41,434 bases of DNA from Myxococcales bacterium (GCA_019637115.1 JAHBWH010000061.1:1-41434); one strand, 5' to 3'; positions 9,951 to 18,961 are shown, counted from the stretch's first letter. Notes: a model not told the origin generated them from the letters alone. Program-made: numbers and translations.

Positions 9951-10000
9951 ATGACGCGAAGCGATTTCGCCATGACGCAGCGAATGACGCTCTGCGTCAT
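9951..10000. promoter_or_regulatory. ATGACGC repeats and 9-bp inverted repeat between divergent lipoprotein genes
   Basis: ATGACGC occurs at 9951, 9972 and 9984, and ATGACGCAG (9972-9980) pairs perfectly with CTGCGTCAT (9992-10000) across 11 bases. GCGAA/TTCGC forms a smaller inverted repeat in between. The site lies in the 583-bp divergent interval 9857-10439, which otherwise shows no convincing gene; candidate promoters for both genes must be in it. It could be a regulator-binding site or an RNA hairpin. Confidence 0.45.
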
Positions 10001-10439
10001 CTCGCTCGCTCATGGGCGCTCTCGCTTCGTGCGCGGGTCACGTGTCCTCGGTCGGTGACGGACGGGTGTCGGGGGTTCGGCGAGGTCGACGACCCGACCC
10101 GCCTGTGCGCCGATGGCCAGGCGGGAGGTCTCATCGGGGGCTTCCAGCCCATACACACGTCTCTCAGCGCGCGTGACGCGGGGTGTTCATGCAGCGAAGA
10201 ATCGCAGTCGTGGCCTTTTCGGTCGCGTCACGAGGCGAGCCTCGAAGTGCCGCCTGGCGTTCAAGCGAGACGTGGGGGCCTCCCGCTCTTGGAGCGGCTG
10301 CGAGGTCTGCTCACGGTCGGCGGGTCTGCCGACTCGCTGTTGCGGCTGCGGGGGCTGATGACGAATCCCCAATGAGCTGACGCTCGGACCTTGGGTCTTT
10401 CGCCGGGCGCGGCAGCGGATCGAGTGATAGCTTCGGCGC

Positions 10440-12359
10440 ATGCAGATCCGGTGCTTGGTAGCGGTCGGGCTCATCGTCTCGTGGATGGGTTGTGGCAGAG
10501 AGGTCGTGTACCCCGACGCGGAGCTCGACGCGCCGCGCGACACGAACGATGGGCCGTGTCAGAACCACGACGACTGCGACGATCGGCGGTTCTGCAATGG
10601 TGTCGAGCGCTGCGATCCGGAGGCGTCCAGCGCGGACGCGCGGGGCTGCGTTCCGGGGGCCCCTCCCTGCTCGGCCGATCGATGCGACGAGGCCGACCGG
10701 CGCTGCGACAACGCTTGCGAGGACGCGGACGGAGACGGCTATCCGAACGTTCGCTGTGGGGGCAGCGACTGCGACGACGCCAACCCGCTCATCAACCCAG
10801 GGGCGGTCGAGGTTTGCGATCCAGACCACGTCGACGAAGACTGTAACCCCCTCACGTTCGCGGGGCCGGAAGGCGATCGCGATGGCGACGGCTTCATCTC
10901 GAGCGCGTGCTGCAACCTGCAGCCGAGCGGGGCGCTGCTCTGTGGTGACGACTGCAACGACGATGACCGACTCATCAATCCGGCTGCGCTCGAACTCTGC
11001 GACGGGATCGACAACAACTGCAATGGATCGATCGACGAGGGCTGTCCCTGCACACCAGAAGGCCTCGAAGAGGTCTGCGATGCCGAGCGCGCGGGGGTCG
11101 GCAATTGCCGTGCAGGAATGCGGATCTGCACCGCGGACGGCTGGACCGGCTGTATCGGCTCGGTGACGCCCACGGAAGAGATCTGCAACACTCTCGAGGA
11201 GGACGAGGATTGTGACGGGAGGGTCGACGAGGGCTGTGACTGCCTCTCACCGCTCACGCGGACTTGCAGCACGGACGTGGGGCGCTGCGTGGCGCGGCAA
11301 CAGACCTGCCGGTCGAACGGGACGTGGCCACGGGCCTGCGAAGAGGAGTCGGGCGTGGTCTTCCCGCGGACGGAGATGTGCAACGGCATGGACGACGATT
11401 GCGACGGCATCATCGACAATGGCGTTGGCTGTGCCTGCACGCACGGTGCGGGTCGGGAGTGCGGCACGAATGTTGGGCGCTGCACCCGTGGGACTCAGAC
11501 CTGCGCGATGGGGAGCTGGACCGAGTGTACAGGGATCGGTTCGACAGACGAGGTGTGCAACCATGTCGACGACGACTGTGATGGGAGGATCGACGAGGGC
11601 GTCGAGGTCGCGGCCTGCACCTTCTCCCAGAGCGGATCGGCGGCACGAACGGCATTTCTCCCGTGCGAGCCGAACTGCGGTCCGACCGCTCCCGGCACGG
11701 TCATTCGGAGACTCGGGAGCAGTTCCGACAGCACGGCTCGTGCACTCTGGTTGAATAGCCGGGGCGAGCCCGTTGATTGGGGAAGCTCGACGTTCCTTGT
11801 GGAGGCGCGTTTCCGGCTCACGACCACGTCGAACATTGCGCCCACGGCGCGGTCGAGCGTTGTGATCTCACCGAATGTGGGACTCGGTTCTGACGCGCGG
11901 CACCGGCTTCCTGTCTTGCCGACGGGGCGAGTGGGCTTCGCGGCGGAGGCGGAGATTAACGCGTTCTTTCAGAGGGTGCGGCTGCTCCGTTTCACGGCGA
12001 CGGAGGTGCAGGTCGTGGGCGAGTCCGAGATCGTCATGAACTCCGCCTGCGTCGCTCTCCGAGATGAGAATCTACAATATACCGTCACGCTGCGCGCGGC
12101 GAATGGCGGAGCAATGCGTGCGAGCGTTCGGGTGCATGGCCGGACTGGATGCAACTTCACGCGATACGTCGACCACACGGAGGTGAACTGGCTTAACACC
12201 CTCTACGGCACCGAGACCGACGTCCGCACCTACGAGGTCGGCACCATCGTCCATGGCGTCGACATGAACGGGCACCACGACCTCGAGAGCATCCTCGTGT
12301 CGCGGTCTCGGACCAGCAGTGAGCGCGGGTTCTGCCATCGATGCCCGTGGCGGATCTAA
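10440..12359 (+). CDS. MopE-type metal-binding repeat lipoprotein
   Basis: 639 aa. Signal peptide with lipobox (VSWMGC, Cys18), then a Cys/Asp-rich region to about residue 395 with five MopE-type motifs, for example INPAALELCDGIDNNCNG, and later CNGMDDDCDGIIDNG and CNHVDDDCDGRIDEG. Each combines DxDGDG or D-C-D-D clusters with paired cysteines. In Methylococcus the MopE family binds copper; in myxobacteria these repeats are abundant surface modules of unknown ligand (Ca or Cu are candidates). The C-terminal ~240 residues lack cysteine clusters and look like a beta-sandwich (LamG-like is a guess). ATG start at 10440; no clear ribosome site. Its base composition is somewhat less GC-rich than its neighbours towards the 3' end. 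Confidence 0.88.
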   Translation: MQIRCLVAVGLIVSWMGCGREVVYPDAELDAPRDTNDGPCQNHDDCDDRRFCNGVERCDPEASSADARGCVPGAPPCSADRCDEADRRCDNACEDADGDGYPNVRCGGSDCDDANPLINPGAVEVCDPDHVDEDCNPLTFAGPEGDRDGDGFISSACCNLQPSGALLCGDDCNDDDRLINPAALELCDGIDNNCNGSIDEGCPCTPEGLEEVCDAERAGVGNCRAGMRICTADGWTGCIGSVTPTEEICNTLEEDEDCDGRVDEGCDCLSPLTRTCSTDVGRCVARQQTCRSNGTWPRACEEESGVVFPRTEMCNGMDDDCDGIIDNGVGCACTHGAGRECGTNVGRCTRGTQTCAMGSWTECTGIGSTDEVCNHVDDDCDGRIDEGVEVAACTFSQSGSAARTAFLPCEPNCGPTAPGTVIRRLGSSSDSTARALWLNSRGEPVDWGSSTFLVEARFRLTTTSNIAPTARSSVVISPNVGLGSDARHRLPVLPTGRVGFAAEAEINAFFQRVRLLRFTATEVQVVGESEIVMNSACVALRDENLQYTVTLRAANGGAMRASVRVHGRTGCNFTRYVDHTEVNWLNTLYGTETDVRTYEVGTIVHGVDMNGHHDLESILVSRSRTSSERGFCHRCPWRI

Positions 12360-12689
12360 GCAGACCGACACGCACCATTGCTGGGAGCTCGAATGCCTAA
12401 AGCTGGCCCGTAGTTCGGGGCTGGTGCCGAACCTTCGCATCGGAAGGTGCTGCCGCGACGAGGGGAACCAAGATTCGCTTCGGACGTCGACCTCTATCCG
12501 CCCGCATGCTCTTCCGATCTGCAGCGCATGAACCCTTCCGTGCTGTTCATCGGCTGTCAGGCTTATGATTGGAACGTCGCATCTGCGGGACCAGCTTCGC
12601 TCCTCCGGCTCGCGGTCGGCGCCGACTGGCGCGAGGCGAACCCGAGGTGAGCGCGGTCATCTTGCGAATCACACGCTTGGATCGAGTGA
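12360..12689. other. 330-bp convergent intergenic region
   Basis: Between the converging MopE-like and acylase genes. It has a small hairpin ACCTTC-GCATCG-GAAGGT (12431-12448), possibly a weak terminator, and an adapter-like 14-mer at 12507-12520. A 40-codon frame from ATG 12530 (MNPSVLFIGCQAYDW...) ends at 12650 and has little to recommend it as a gene. No strong terminator with a T-run is seen. Confidence 0.5.
12507..12520 (+). other. Match to Illumina adapter end (TGCTCTTCCGATCT)
   Basis: These 14 bases equal the last 14 of the Illumina TruSeq read-2 adapter, and 13 of them are shared with read 1. The base before them differs from the adapter. It may be chance or a remnant left at a contig or scaffold join. 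Confidence 0.4.
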
Positions 12690-15600
12690 TCAAGGGACGA
12701 AGACCTCGCGGCCCGTTGCTCCCTCGACGACCGCGGTGGGGGCGAAGCGCATCGGGGTGGTGTCGTTGCCGAGCCAGAGCGCGGCCTGATCGGCGTAGTG
12801 AGGGCTCGTGGGGATGCCCGATTGGCCGCCGGGGAGGATGTCGCGGCCCGTGGTGTCGTCGCCGCGGAGGGCGACGACCATGCGGAAGACGGCGATGGAG
12901 TTGTAGGTGAAGCGCGTGCCCGAGAAGCCGCTGTTCGCGGCGTCGACGGTGAAGTTGTCGCCGGGGCGAGGGAAGCCGGTGAGGGCGGCGCGTGGATCGC
13001 CTTCGGGGAGCTCGGGCCAGAGCGGGAGCGTGCGGGGCGTGATCGAGAAGCTCTCGCCGAGGAACGCGAGCGAGTCGTCGCCCGCGAGGAACTGCGCGAT
13101 GAGGGCGTCGAAGCGGGTGGTGTGCCGTAGGCCCCAGAGCCAGGCGTCCATGTCGGCGGTGCCGAAGCCTCCCTCGGCGGGGCCCGTCGGCGCGCTCGCG
13201 AGGAAGTCGAGGGCGTCGGCGAGGGCGAGGAGCGCGACCTCGTGGCTCGTCTCGCGCTCGGGAGTCCCGAGCACGTCGAAGAAGATGCTCTCCTCGGTGG
13301 CGGGGTCGTAGCTCGCCAGGCCGAGCGGGTTACCAGCGCCGCGGCCCTGTACGAGGCGTGTCATCGTCCGCATGCGGCCGCCGCTGCCAGTGGGCGTGAA
13401 GGTGCTCGGCGGGAAGCGCTCGTCGCCGAGCACGCGTTGGTCGAAGGGGCCGAGCCAGGCGTTGAAGATCGTGGTCGCGACGGCGTCGCCGCGCTCGGCC
13501 GCGTCGACGCTCGGGTGGTAGAAGGTCTGCACGCCGCTCGAGGCGACGAAGCCTCGATCGCGCCAGGCACGCAGCCGCGCGCGGGCCTCGGTGAAGCGGG
13601 CCTCGTGGCCTTGCCAGAGGGCGACGAGGCGCGCCTGATCGGCGTCGATGGGAGGGTCGGTCGCGGCGAGCGCCTCGGCGCGGTCGAGCGCCTCGAGGAG
13701 GAGCGGGACGAGGAGCGCGCCGAGGGGAGAGCGCACGTCGGCTTGGATCGCGGCCATCGAGTCCTCGTCGTGATCGGTCCGCGCGCGGAGGCGATCGGCG
13801 ATGCGCGCGGCGCGGAAGTCTTCGTGCCACGGGCCGCCGATGTAGTGGGGCTCGCCCGCGAGGTCGTTCACGGCGGTCATCGTGCCGGGGTCGTTGTTGG
13901 CGGTGACGACGAAGCCCGCGTCCGGGTCGATCGCCGCGGGGTACTCGTCGAAGGGGACGACGCAGGTCTGGGGCGTGGTGCCGGCCGCCTCGTCGACGCG
14001 GCCCTCGGACGTGAGCGGCAGGGTGAAGCCGCCGAAGCGGGTGCCGTCGAGGAGGAAGCCCGGGTGCCCGCCCTCTTCCCAGCGGCCGTCGTCGCCGCGG
14101 AGCTGCGCGCGGCAGGGCATGCCCTGGTAGGCGAGGTACATCACCGAGCCGGTCGCGTCGGCGGCGGCGATGTTCTGCGAGTAGGCGACGAGCGCGCGAG
14201 ACGACTCGCGCATCGCCTCGACGGTCTCGGCTTTGCCCCAGGCGTCGAGCGTGAGCGCGAAGTTCGGGCCGTCGAGGGCCGTGTAGTCGAAGCTCACGCC
14301 GCGGATGATCCCGTCGCCGTCTTCGTCGCCAGGGACGATCCAGTCGCCGAGCAGGCGCACGGCGGTCTCGCCGGGGCCGGCTTCGCTCGGGCTCCGGACC
14401 GAGCGGCCCTCGATGGCGGTGAGCAGGCGGCCGTCGAAGGTCTCGTAGCGCGTGACGCGCTCGGTGCGCCCGACGCTCTCGAGCGCCGGCACGTCGGCGA
14501 CCGTCAAGGTCTCTTCGACCGCGACGAGGGGGCGCGCCTCGCCGCCGAAGCGGAGGCTCGCGGGGGCGCCGCTCGCGTCGAGCGTGATCTCTTCGGCGTA
14601 CCAATCCGTGATGTCGCCGAAGAACTGCGTCTGGCTCCACGCGACGCGACCGTTCGTGCCCACGGCCATCTGCGGGACGCCCGGGAAGGCGAGGCCGAGC
14701 TGGTGGACGTCGCCGTCGCCGAGCAAGCGGGTGTCGAGGCCGACGCGGTAGAAGAGCGTAGGGACGCTGCCGGGGAGGTGGCCGTCGCCCGCGAGGAGCG
14801 CGGCGCCGTCGTGCGCGCGCGAGGCGCCGACGGCCCAAGCGTTGGAGCCGAAGCCTTCGTCATGCGTGCGGCCGAGGCGCCGGTCGATGCGCGCGAGGCG
14901 GGGGAGGAGGCGGTCGAGGGTGGCGCCGAGGCCGGGGCGCGCGCTGGGGAGGGCGCGAGGGGCGGCGCTGACGAGCGGGATGGCGTCGCCCGTCGCGAGG
15001 CCCCAGCCGCGGGCGCTCGCGTAACCCATGCTGTTGGTCACGCGGAAGAAGGCGTCCTGCAGGCCCGCCTCGCGGAGCTCGGCGCCGGGCGCGTCCGCGT
15101 AGCGTTCAGGGTCGGCGAGGAGCTGGAGGCCGCGCTCGCGGCCGACGTCGGTGGTCTCGAAGCCGAGCTGGTAGGTGATGGTCGCGGCCACGGCGGCGAC
15201 GTCGACGAGCTCGAAGTCGGCCATCAGCGCGCCAGGCTGCGTGCGGAAGAGAGGGGCGGCGAGGCGATACTCATGAGGGGGCGCCTCGCGGCGCGCGCGG
15301 ACGGCGGCGGCGTAGGCGGTCGCGCCTTCGGCGAAGGCGGTGAAGCGCGCGCGCTGATCGTCGTCGAGGCGAGCGAGGATTCGCTCGGTGACGAGGGTCA
15401 TCCCAGTGCCGCGCGACTCGAGGTCGATCTCGAGCGCGGCGTCGCCGAGCAGCTCGGAGAGCCGGCCCTGCGAGAGTCGGCGGGCCATGTCCATCTCGAA
15501 CCAGCGGTCGCGGGCGACGACGTAGCCGAAGACGCGCGCGAGATCCTCGGGGTCGGCGGCGTAGATGTGGGGGACGTTGGCCTCCGCGTAGACGACGTGC

Positions 15601-15794
15601 GCGGGGCCGCGCAGGCCGGGGAGCGTCGTGCGCCCGGTCTCCTCGATCTCGCCGATGATCGGCGGCCGTGGGACCTCCACGCCGACATCGGGCGCGTCGA
15701 GCGATGCGTCCGCGACCTCGTCGTCGTCGCCGCAAGCCGTCCACATCAGCGCCGCCGCCGCTACGACGCGCAACCAAGCCGAGCCCCGAACCAT
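12690..15794 (-). CDS. Penicillin-acylase-family Ntn hydrolase, lipoprotein
   Basis: 1034-aa precursor. The leader ends in a lipobox (ALMWTAC, Cys21), then an Asp-rich linker. The acylase body begins near residue 50 with VVYAEANVPHIYAADPEDL, typical of the alpha subunit (VPHI.A.. motif). GFGSNAWAV (314-322) is the auto-cleavage site, and Ser317 becomes the N-terminal nucleophile of the beta subunit. Family members hydrolyse amide bonds of beta-lactams, acyl-homoserine lactones or other acyl amides; the substrate here cannot be told. Length is above the usual ~750-850, partly from the linker and C-terminal insertions. ATG start at 15792-15794. The AgmX-like gene precedes it at 288 bp on the same strand. 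Confidence 0.93.
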   Translation of the reverse strand: MVRGSAWLRVVAAAALMWTACGDDDEVADASLDAPDVGVEVPRPPIIGEIEETGRTTLPGLRGPAHVVYAEANVPHIYAADPEDLARVFGYVVARDRWFEMDMARRLSQGRLSELLGDAALEIDLESRGTGMTLVTERILARLDDDQRARFTAFAEGATAYAAAVRARREAPPHEYRLAAPLFRTQPGALMADFELVDVAAVAATITYQLGFETTDVGRERGLQLLADPERYADAPGAELREAGLQDAFFRVTNSMGYASARGWGLATGDAIPLVSAAPRALPSARPGLGATLDRLLPRLARIDRRLGRTHDEGFGSNAWAVGASRAHDGAALLAGDGHLPGSVPTLFYRVGLDTRLLGDGDVHQLGLAFPGVPQMAVGTNGRVAWSQTQFFGDITDWYAEEITLDASGAPASLRFGGEARPLVAVEETLTVADVPALESVGRTERVTRYETFDGRLLTAIEGRSVRSPSEAGPGETAVRLLGDWIVPGDEDGDGIIRGVSFDYTALDGPNFALTLDAWGKAETVEAMRESSRALVAYSQNIAAADATGSVMYLAYQGMPCRAQLRGDDGRWEEGGHPGFLLDGTRFGGFTLPLTSEGRVDEAAGTTPQTCVVPFDEYPAAIDPDAGFVVTANNDPGTMTAVNDLAGEPHYIGGPWHEDFRAARIADRLRARTDHDEDSMAAIQADVRSPLGALLVPLLLEALDRAEALAATDPPIDADQARLVALWQGHEARFTEARARLRAWRDRGFVASSGVQTFYHPSVDAAERGDAVATTIFNAWLGPFDQRVLGDERFPPSTFTPTGSGGRMRTMTRLVQGRGAGNPLGLASYDPATEESIFFDVLGTPERETSHEVALLALADALDFLASAPTGPAEGGFGTADMDAWLWGLRHTTRFDALIAQFLAGDDSLAFLGESFSITPRTLPLWPELPEGDPRAALTGFPRPGDNFTVDAANSGFSGTRFTYNSIAVFRMVVALRGDDTTGRDILPGGQSGIPTSPHYADQAALWLGNDTTPMRFAPTAVVEGATGREVFVP

Positions 15795-16082
15795 GCGCGC
15801 AGGGTATCCCTACTTCGCGCGTCGTTGCGAACGCGACTCGCGGTCGTGTCGGCGCCTTGGTGCACGGCGTGGTCGTGCTGCGCGACGACGACGTCGTGGA
15901 AGTTTGCGCGGAGGGTCGCGAGCGTCTCGCCGACGGGGAGGCGGCCGACGGTGCTGATCGCCCACCTCGACGAGCGCGCCGAGGGCGCGGCGGGCAGGCC
16001 GCCGACGAGGAGGCCAGAGGCGTGGCCGGCCGAGGAGGCCAACGAGAGCTGGTTCGGTGTGAGTGTGTCCGCAGCCTGCGGG
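15795..16082 (-). other. 288-bp interval with weak coding character
   Basis: Between the AgmX-like stop and the acylase start. The minus strand keeps an open frame with third-position G/C bias that begins inside the 3' end of the AgmX-like gene (reading TPNQLSLASSAGHASGLL, later GRLPVGETLATLRANFHDVV) and runs into the acylase start, ending at 15761. It has no good ATG or GTG start (a TTG exists at 16040-16042). It may be a relic or simply composition; the acylase promoter must also lie here. Confidence 0.3.
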
Positions 16083-17567
16083 TCAGCGCTCGATCGCCAC
16101 GGTGAGCTCGACCGTCACCGGGCGCGTTGGCTGGGGGAAGCGCATCGCGCGGAGGGCGCCTTGCATGCACTCGTCGAGCGCGGGGTTGCCCGAGGTCGAC
16201 GTGCTGTGCTCGGTCTCGCCAGTCGCCGTGATGTGGAAGCGGAGGCGCGCGTCCTCGCTCGACGTCGTGCGGTCCCAGCAGAATCGCAGGCGGCCGTAGT
16301 GGTGGCGGATGATTCGACGGATGACCTCGGGGGAGAGGCCGCCGGAGACCTCCAGCGCGCGGATGCGGATGGCGACGTGGCCGGGCGCGGCGTACGCGCC
16401 GACGCCGATCGTGCCGTCGGCGCTCACGGTGCCGAGCGAGCGACGCGAGTCGAGCTGGACGCGGACGAGGAAGGCGCGACGGAGGTGGCGGGGCGCGGGC
16501 TCGATGGCGAGCGGGAGCGCGCGGCCGAGCGATCCGTCGGGCATGACGTAGTAGAGCGCGTCTTGCGCGCGACCGAGCGACGCGGGCGGTCTGCCTGCGT
16601 CGGTCGTCGAGGTCGCGGTGGGCGCGTTCCAGAGGGTGGGGCCCCACGCGCGGAGGAAGACCGCGACCTCGGCGGCGGTGAGGCCACGCTCCGCGACGAG
16701 GCGCTCGAACGCGCGCTCGACGTCGCCCGTGCGGCGGAGGGGCTCGGGGATCGGCTCCGCGTCGTCCGCGGCGCCAGGGGGGGCCGAAGGCGCCGGCTCC
16801 ATCGTGATCTCGGCGTTCGGGGCGGGCGCCGCCGCGGTGAGGAAGCGGACGTCGTCTCCCGACATGGCGACGCGGAGGAGCTGTCCGGGGATCGGCTCGG
16901 CGCTCGTGTTGCGCACCGTGATCCGGCCGCTCTCACGATCGATGGTGACGGCGAGCGGGAGCACGTTGGCCGTGGACTCGGCCCGGTAAAAGAGGTGGTT
17001 GCGGCTCGAGCCGTCGGGCAGCTCGAGGCAGGCGGCGTCGTCGGTGTCGTAGCCCGGATCCTCGATCGCCTCGCAGTAGCCGTCGCGGGTGGCGCACGCC
17101 GGGTCGTCACGGGAGGTGACGTTGCGGGTGGAGCGGCAGCTGGACGCGCGGACGCGGAGGTCGCTCCAGCGGACGCCGTTCTCGGTGGAGGTGCCAGCGG
17201 GGAGTCGCTCGAGGATCGCGCCGCCGGTCGCCGTCACCTCGACGCGCACGGGGTAGGGGAGATCCTCGTCCGCGTGGAGGTAGAGCACGGGCTTACCGAT
17301 CCCGTGGCCGCCGTGCACGACGCCGACGCCGCCGTGCGGCCCGCCGCCCCCGCCGAGGCGTTGGGTGGTGCCGAGGTCGGTGGGGATCGGGCGAGGTGGC
17401 GCGCCGGCGACCCAGGCGATGGGATCCGTCCCGAGGTCGTCGACGTGCGCGCCGATGAAGCCCCACTCGTGCACGTCGAAGCTGGGGGGCGGCGGTGGTG
17501 TGGGGACCGGTTGGGGCTCGTCGCCGCACGCGAGGGCGAGCGCGAGCGCGAGGGCGAGCGGGCGCAT
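16083..17567 (-). CDS. AgmX/PglI-type (TonB-like) C-terminal domain lipoprotein
   Basis: 494 aa. Short hydrophobic leader (MRPLALALALALAC) with an atypical lipobox, followed by a Pro-rich linker. The middle part begins FDVHEWGFIGAHVDD, a HEWG motif met in uncharacterised secreted proteins, and is Cys-containing (CRSTRNVTS, CATRDGYCEA, CLELPDG). The last ~95 residues (GGLSPEVIRRIIRHHYGRLR followed by FCW, then FHITATGE, DECMQGALR, FPQP) match the pattern of the AgmX/PglI C-terminal domain linked to gliding-motility proteins in Myxococcus, with the two conserved cysteines. ATG start at 17565-17567. A role in envelope assembly or motility is inference. Confidence 0.75.
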   Translation of the reverse strand: MRPLALALALALACGDEPQPVPTPPPPPSFDVHEWGFIGAHVDDLGTDPIAWVAGAPPRPIPTDLGTTQRLGGGGGPHGGVGVVHGGHGIGKPVLYLHADEDLPYPVRVEVTATGGAILERLPAGTSTENGVRWSDLRVRASSCRSTRNVTSRDDPACATRDGYCEAIEDPGYDTDDAACLELPDGSSRNHLFYRAESTANVLPLAVTIDRESGRITVRNTSAEPIPGQLLRVAMSGDDVRFLTAAAPAPNAEITMEPAPSAPPGAADDAEPIPEPLRRTGDVERAFERLVAERGLTAAEVAVFLRAWGPTLWNAPTATSTTDAGRPPASLGRAQDALYYVMPDGSLGRALPLAIEPAPRHLRRAFLVRVQLDSRRSLGTVSADGTIGVGAYAAPGHVAIRIRALEVSGGLSPEVIRRIIRHHYGRLRFCWDRTTSSEDARLRFHITATGETEHSTSTSGNPALDECMQGALRAMRFPQPTRPVTVELTVAIER

Positions 17568-17819
17568 GAGGCGACGATACGCGGGTCCGCGCGTCGGCGC
17601 GATGGTGGCGGTGCCCAGTCGGGCCGCCGCCAGGTGGTCGAGCGCTGCGCATCAGGGCATTCGCGGCCTGATGTGGCTCGCCGCGCGTTCGACCTGGTGG
17701 CTCGGGGCACCGTGACGCGTCGAGCCTGCGCGCGTGACATCTGTCCGAGCACGCCACGCCGCTTTGTACGCGCTCAGTCTGCGTGGGGGTCACTCCACGC
17801 GCCTCGAGAGTCGCGAGGG

Positions 17820-18668
17820 TCAGCCGAGGTGCCGCGCGTGGAAGCGGAGGTGGTCCTCGATGAAGGTGGCGATGAAGAAGTAGCTGTGGTCGTAGCCTTC
17901 GTGCCGGCGCAGCTCGAGCGGCTGGTCCGCTTCGGCGCACGCGGCCTCGAAGAGCTCGGGGCGCAGCTCACGCTCGAGGAAGGGGTCGGCCAGGCCTTGA
18001 TCGATCAAGATGGGGGCTGGGTGGCGTGCGCCGGCTCGGACCAGCGCCGTCGCGTCGTGGGCCTGCCACGCCTCGCGATCGTCACCCAGGTAGCCGCGGA
18101 AGGCCTTCTCGCCCCAGGGCACCTGCGAGGGGGCGACGATGGGGGAGAAGGCGCTGAGGGAGCGGTAGCGGTCCGCGTGCTTCAGGCCGAGGGTGAGCGC
18201 GCCGTGGCCACCCATCGAGTGACCGGTGAGCGACTCGTGGCCAGGGCCGCGGGTGGGAAAGGCGTCGTGTACGAGCGCGTGCAGCTCGCTCGTGACGTAG
18301 GAGGCCATGCGGTAGCGCGCGCGCCAGGGATCCGTCGTCGCGTCGACGTAGAAGCCGGCGCCCGTGCCGAAGTCCCAGTCGTCGTCCTCTCCCGCGTAGC
18401 CCGCGCCGCGCGGGCTCGTGTCGGGCGCGACGACGATGAGCCCGAGGTCGGCGGCGACGCGCTGGGCGCCGGCCTTCGCGGTGAAGTTCTCGGCGGTGCA
18501 GGTCAGGCCCGAGAGGTACCAGACGACGGGGCGGCGTCGCTCGGCGCTCGCGCCGGGAGGGACGAAGACGCTGAGCTCCATCGGCCCGCCACACTCGCGC
18601 GAGTCGTGACGGTAGTAGCCCTGCGTGCCGCCGAACGAGGCGTGGGTTTTGAGGGTCTCGAGGGTCAT
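17820..18668 (-). CDS. fghA: S-formylglutathione hydrolase
   Basis: 282-aa alpha/beta hydrolase that converts S-formylglutathione to formate and glutathione, the second step of glutathione-dependent formaldehyde oxidation. Seen: oxyanion region WYLSGLTCTAENF, nucleophile Ser151 in GHSMGG (149-154), acid in DQGLADPF, base in the YDHSYFF motif (~258-264) and TSPRG, all characteristic of the esterase D/FghA family; length is typical. ATG start at 18666-18668. The frmA gene lies directly upstream on the same strand but is separated by 293 bp almost entirely made of short tandem repeats. After its stop 252 bp without a gene follow. Confidence 0.95.
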   Translation of the reverse strand: MTLETLKTHASFGGTQGYYRHDSRECGGPMELSVFVPPGASAERRRPVVWYLSGLTCTAENFTAKAGAQRVAADLGLIVVAPDTSPRGAGYAGEDDDWDFGTGAGFYVDATTDPWRARYRMASYVTSELHALVHDAFPTRGPGHESLTGHSMGGHGALTLGLKHADRYRSLSAFSPIVAPSQVPWGEKAFRGYLGDDREAWQAHDATALVRAGARHPAPILIDQGLADPFLERELRPELFEAACAEADQPLELRRHEGYDHSYFFIATFIEDHLRFHARHLG

Positions 18669-18693
18669 TGGGGCTCTCTGGGGCGGGATGTCG

Positions 18694-18870
18694 GCTTCCG
18701 TGTCCGAGTCTGGTTCCGAGTCCGAGTCCGGTTCCGAGTCCGAGTCCGTGTCCGTGTCCGTTTCCGTTTCCGTTTCCGTTTCCGTGTCCGGTTCCGTGTC
18801 CGGTTCCGTGTCCGGTTCCGTGTCCGGTTCCGTGTCCGGTTCCGTGTCCGGTTCCGTTTCCGTGTCCGGT
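18694..18870. repeat. Hexamer array (NNTCCG) between frmA and fghA
   Basis: About 29 head-to-tail hexamers on the plus strand, drawn from GTTCCG, TGTCCG, GAGTCC and TTTCCG variants, including a run of GTTCCGTGTCCG dodecamers. It fills most of the gap between two genes expected to be co-transcribed. Same hexamer core and same orientation relative to the genes as the array at 15-231. Confidence 0.92.
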
Positions 18871-18900
18871 TACCGCGCTGGTATCCGCGTCGGGTTCGCG

Positions 18901-18940
18901 TCCGGTTCGGTCCGGTTCGGTCCGGTTCGGTCCGGTTCGG
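18901..18940. repeat. 10-bp repeat, four perfect copies
   Basis: TCCGGTTCGG repeated four times without change, 21 bp downstream of the frmA stop on the minus strand. It immediately follows the hexamer array and probably derives from it (it shares TCCGGTTC). Confidence 0.93.
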
Positions 18941-18961
18941 TCGTTCGCGTCGCGGCCGTCC

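Noticed and set aside
12530-12650. 40-codon frame starting MNPSVLFIG
   Set aside because: Short, no ribosome site, and next to a suspected assembly join.
15761-16042. Possible small gene before the acylase
   Set aside because: Codon bias is suggestive, but the only start is TTG, it overlaps the acylase start and no family is recognised.
18694-18940. CRISPR-like periodic sequence
   Set aside because: Units are 6-10 bp and abutting with no spacers; there are no cas genes in the window.
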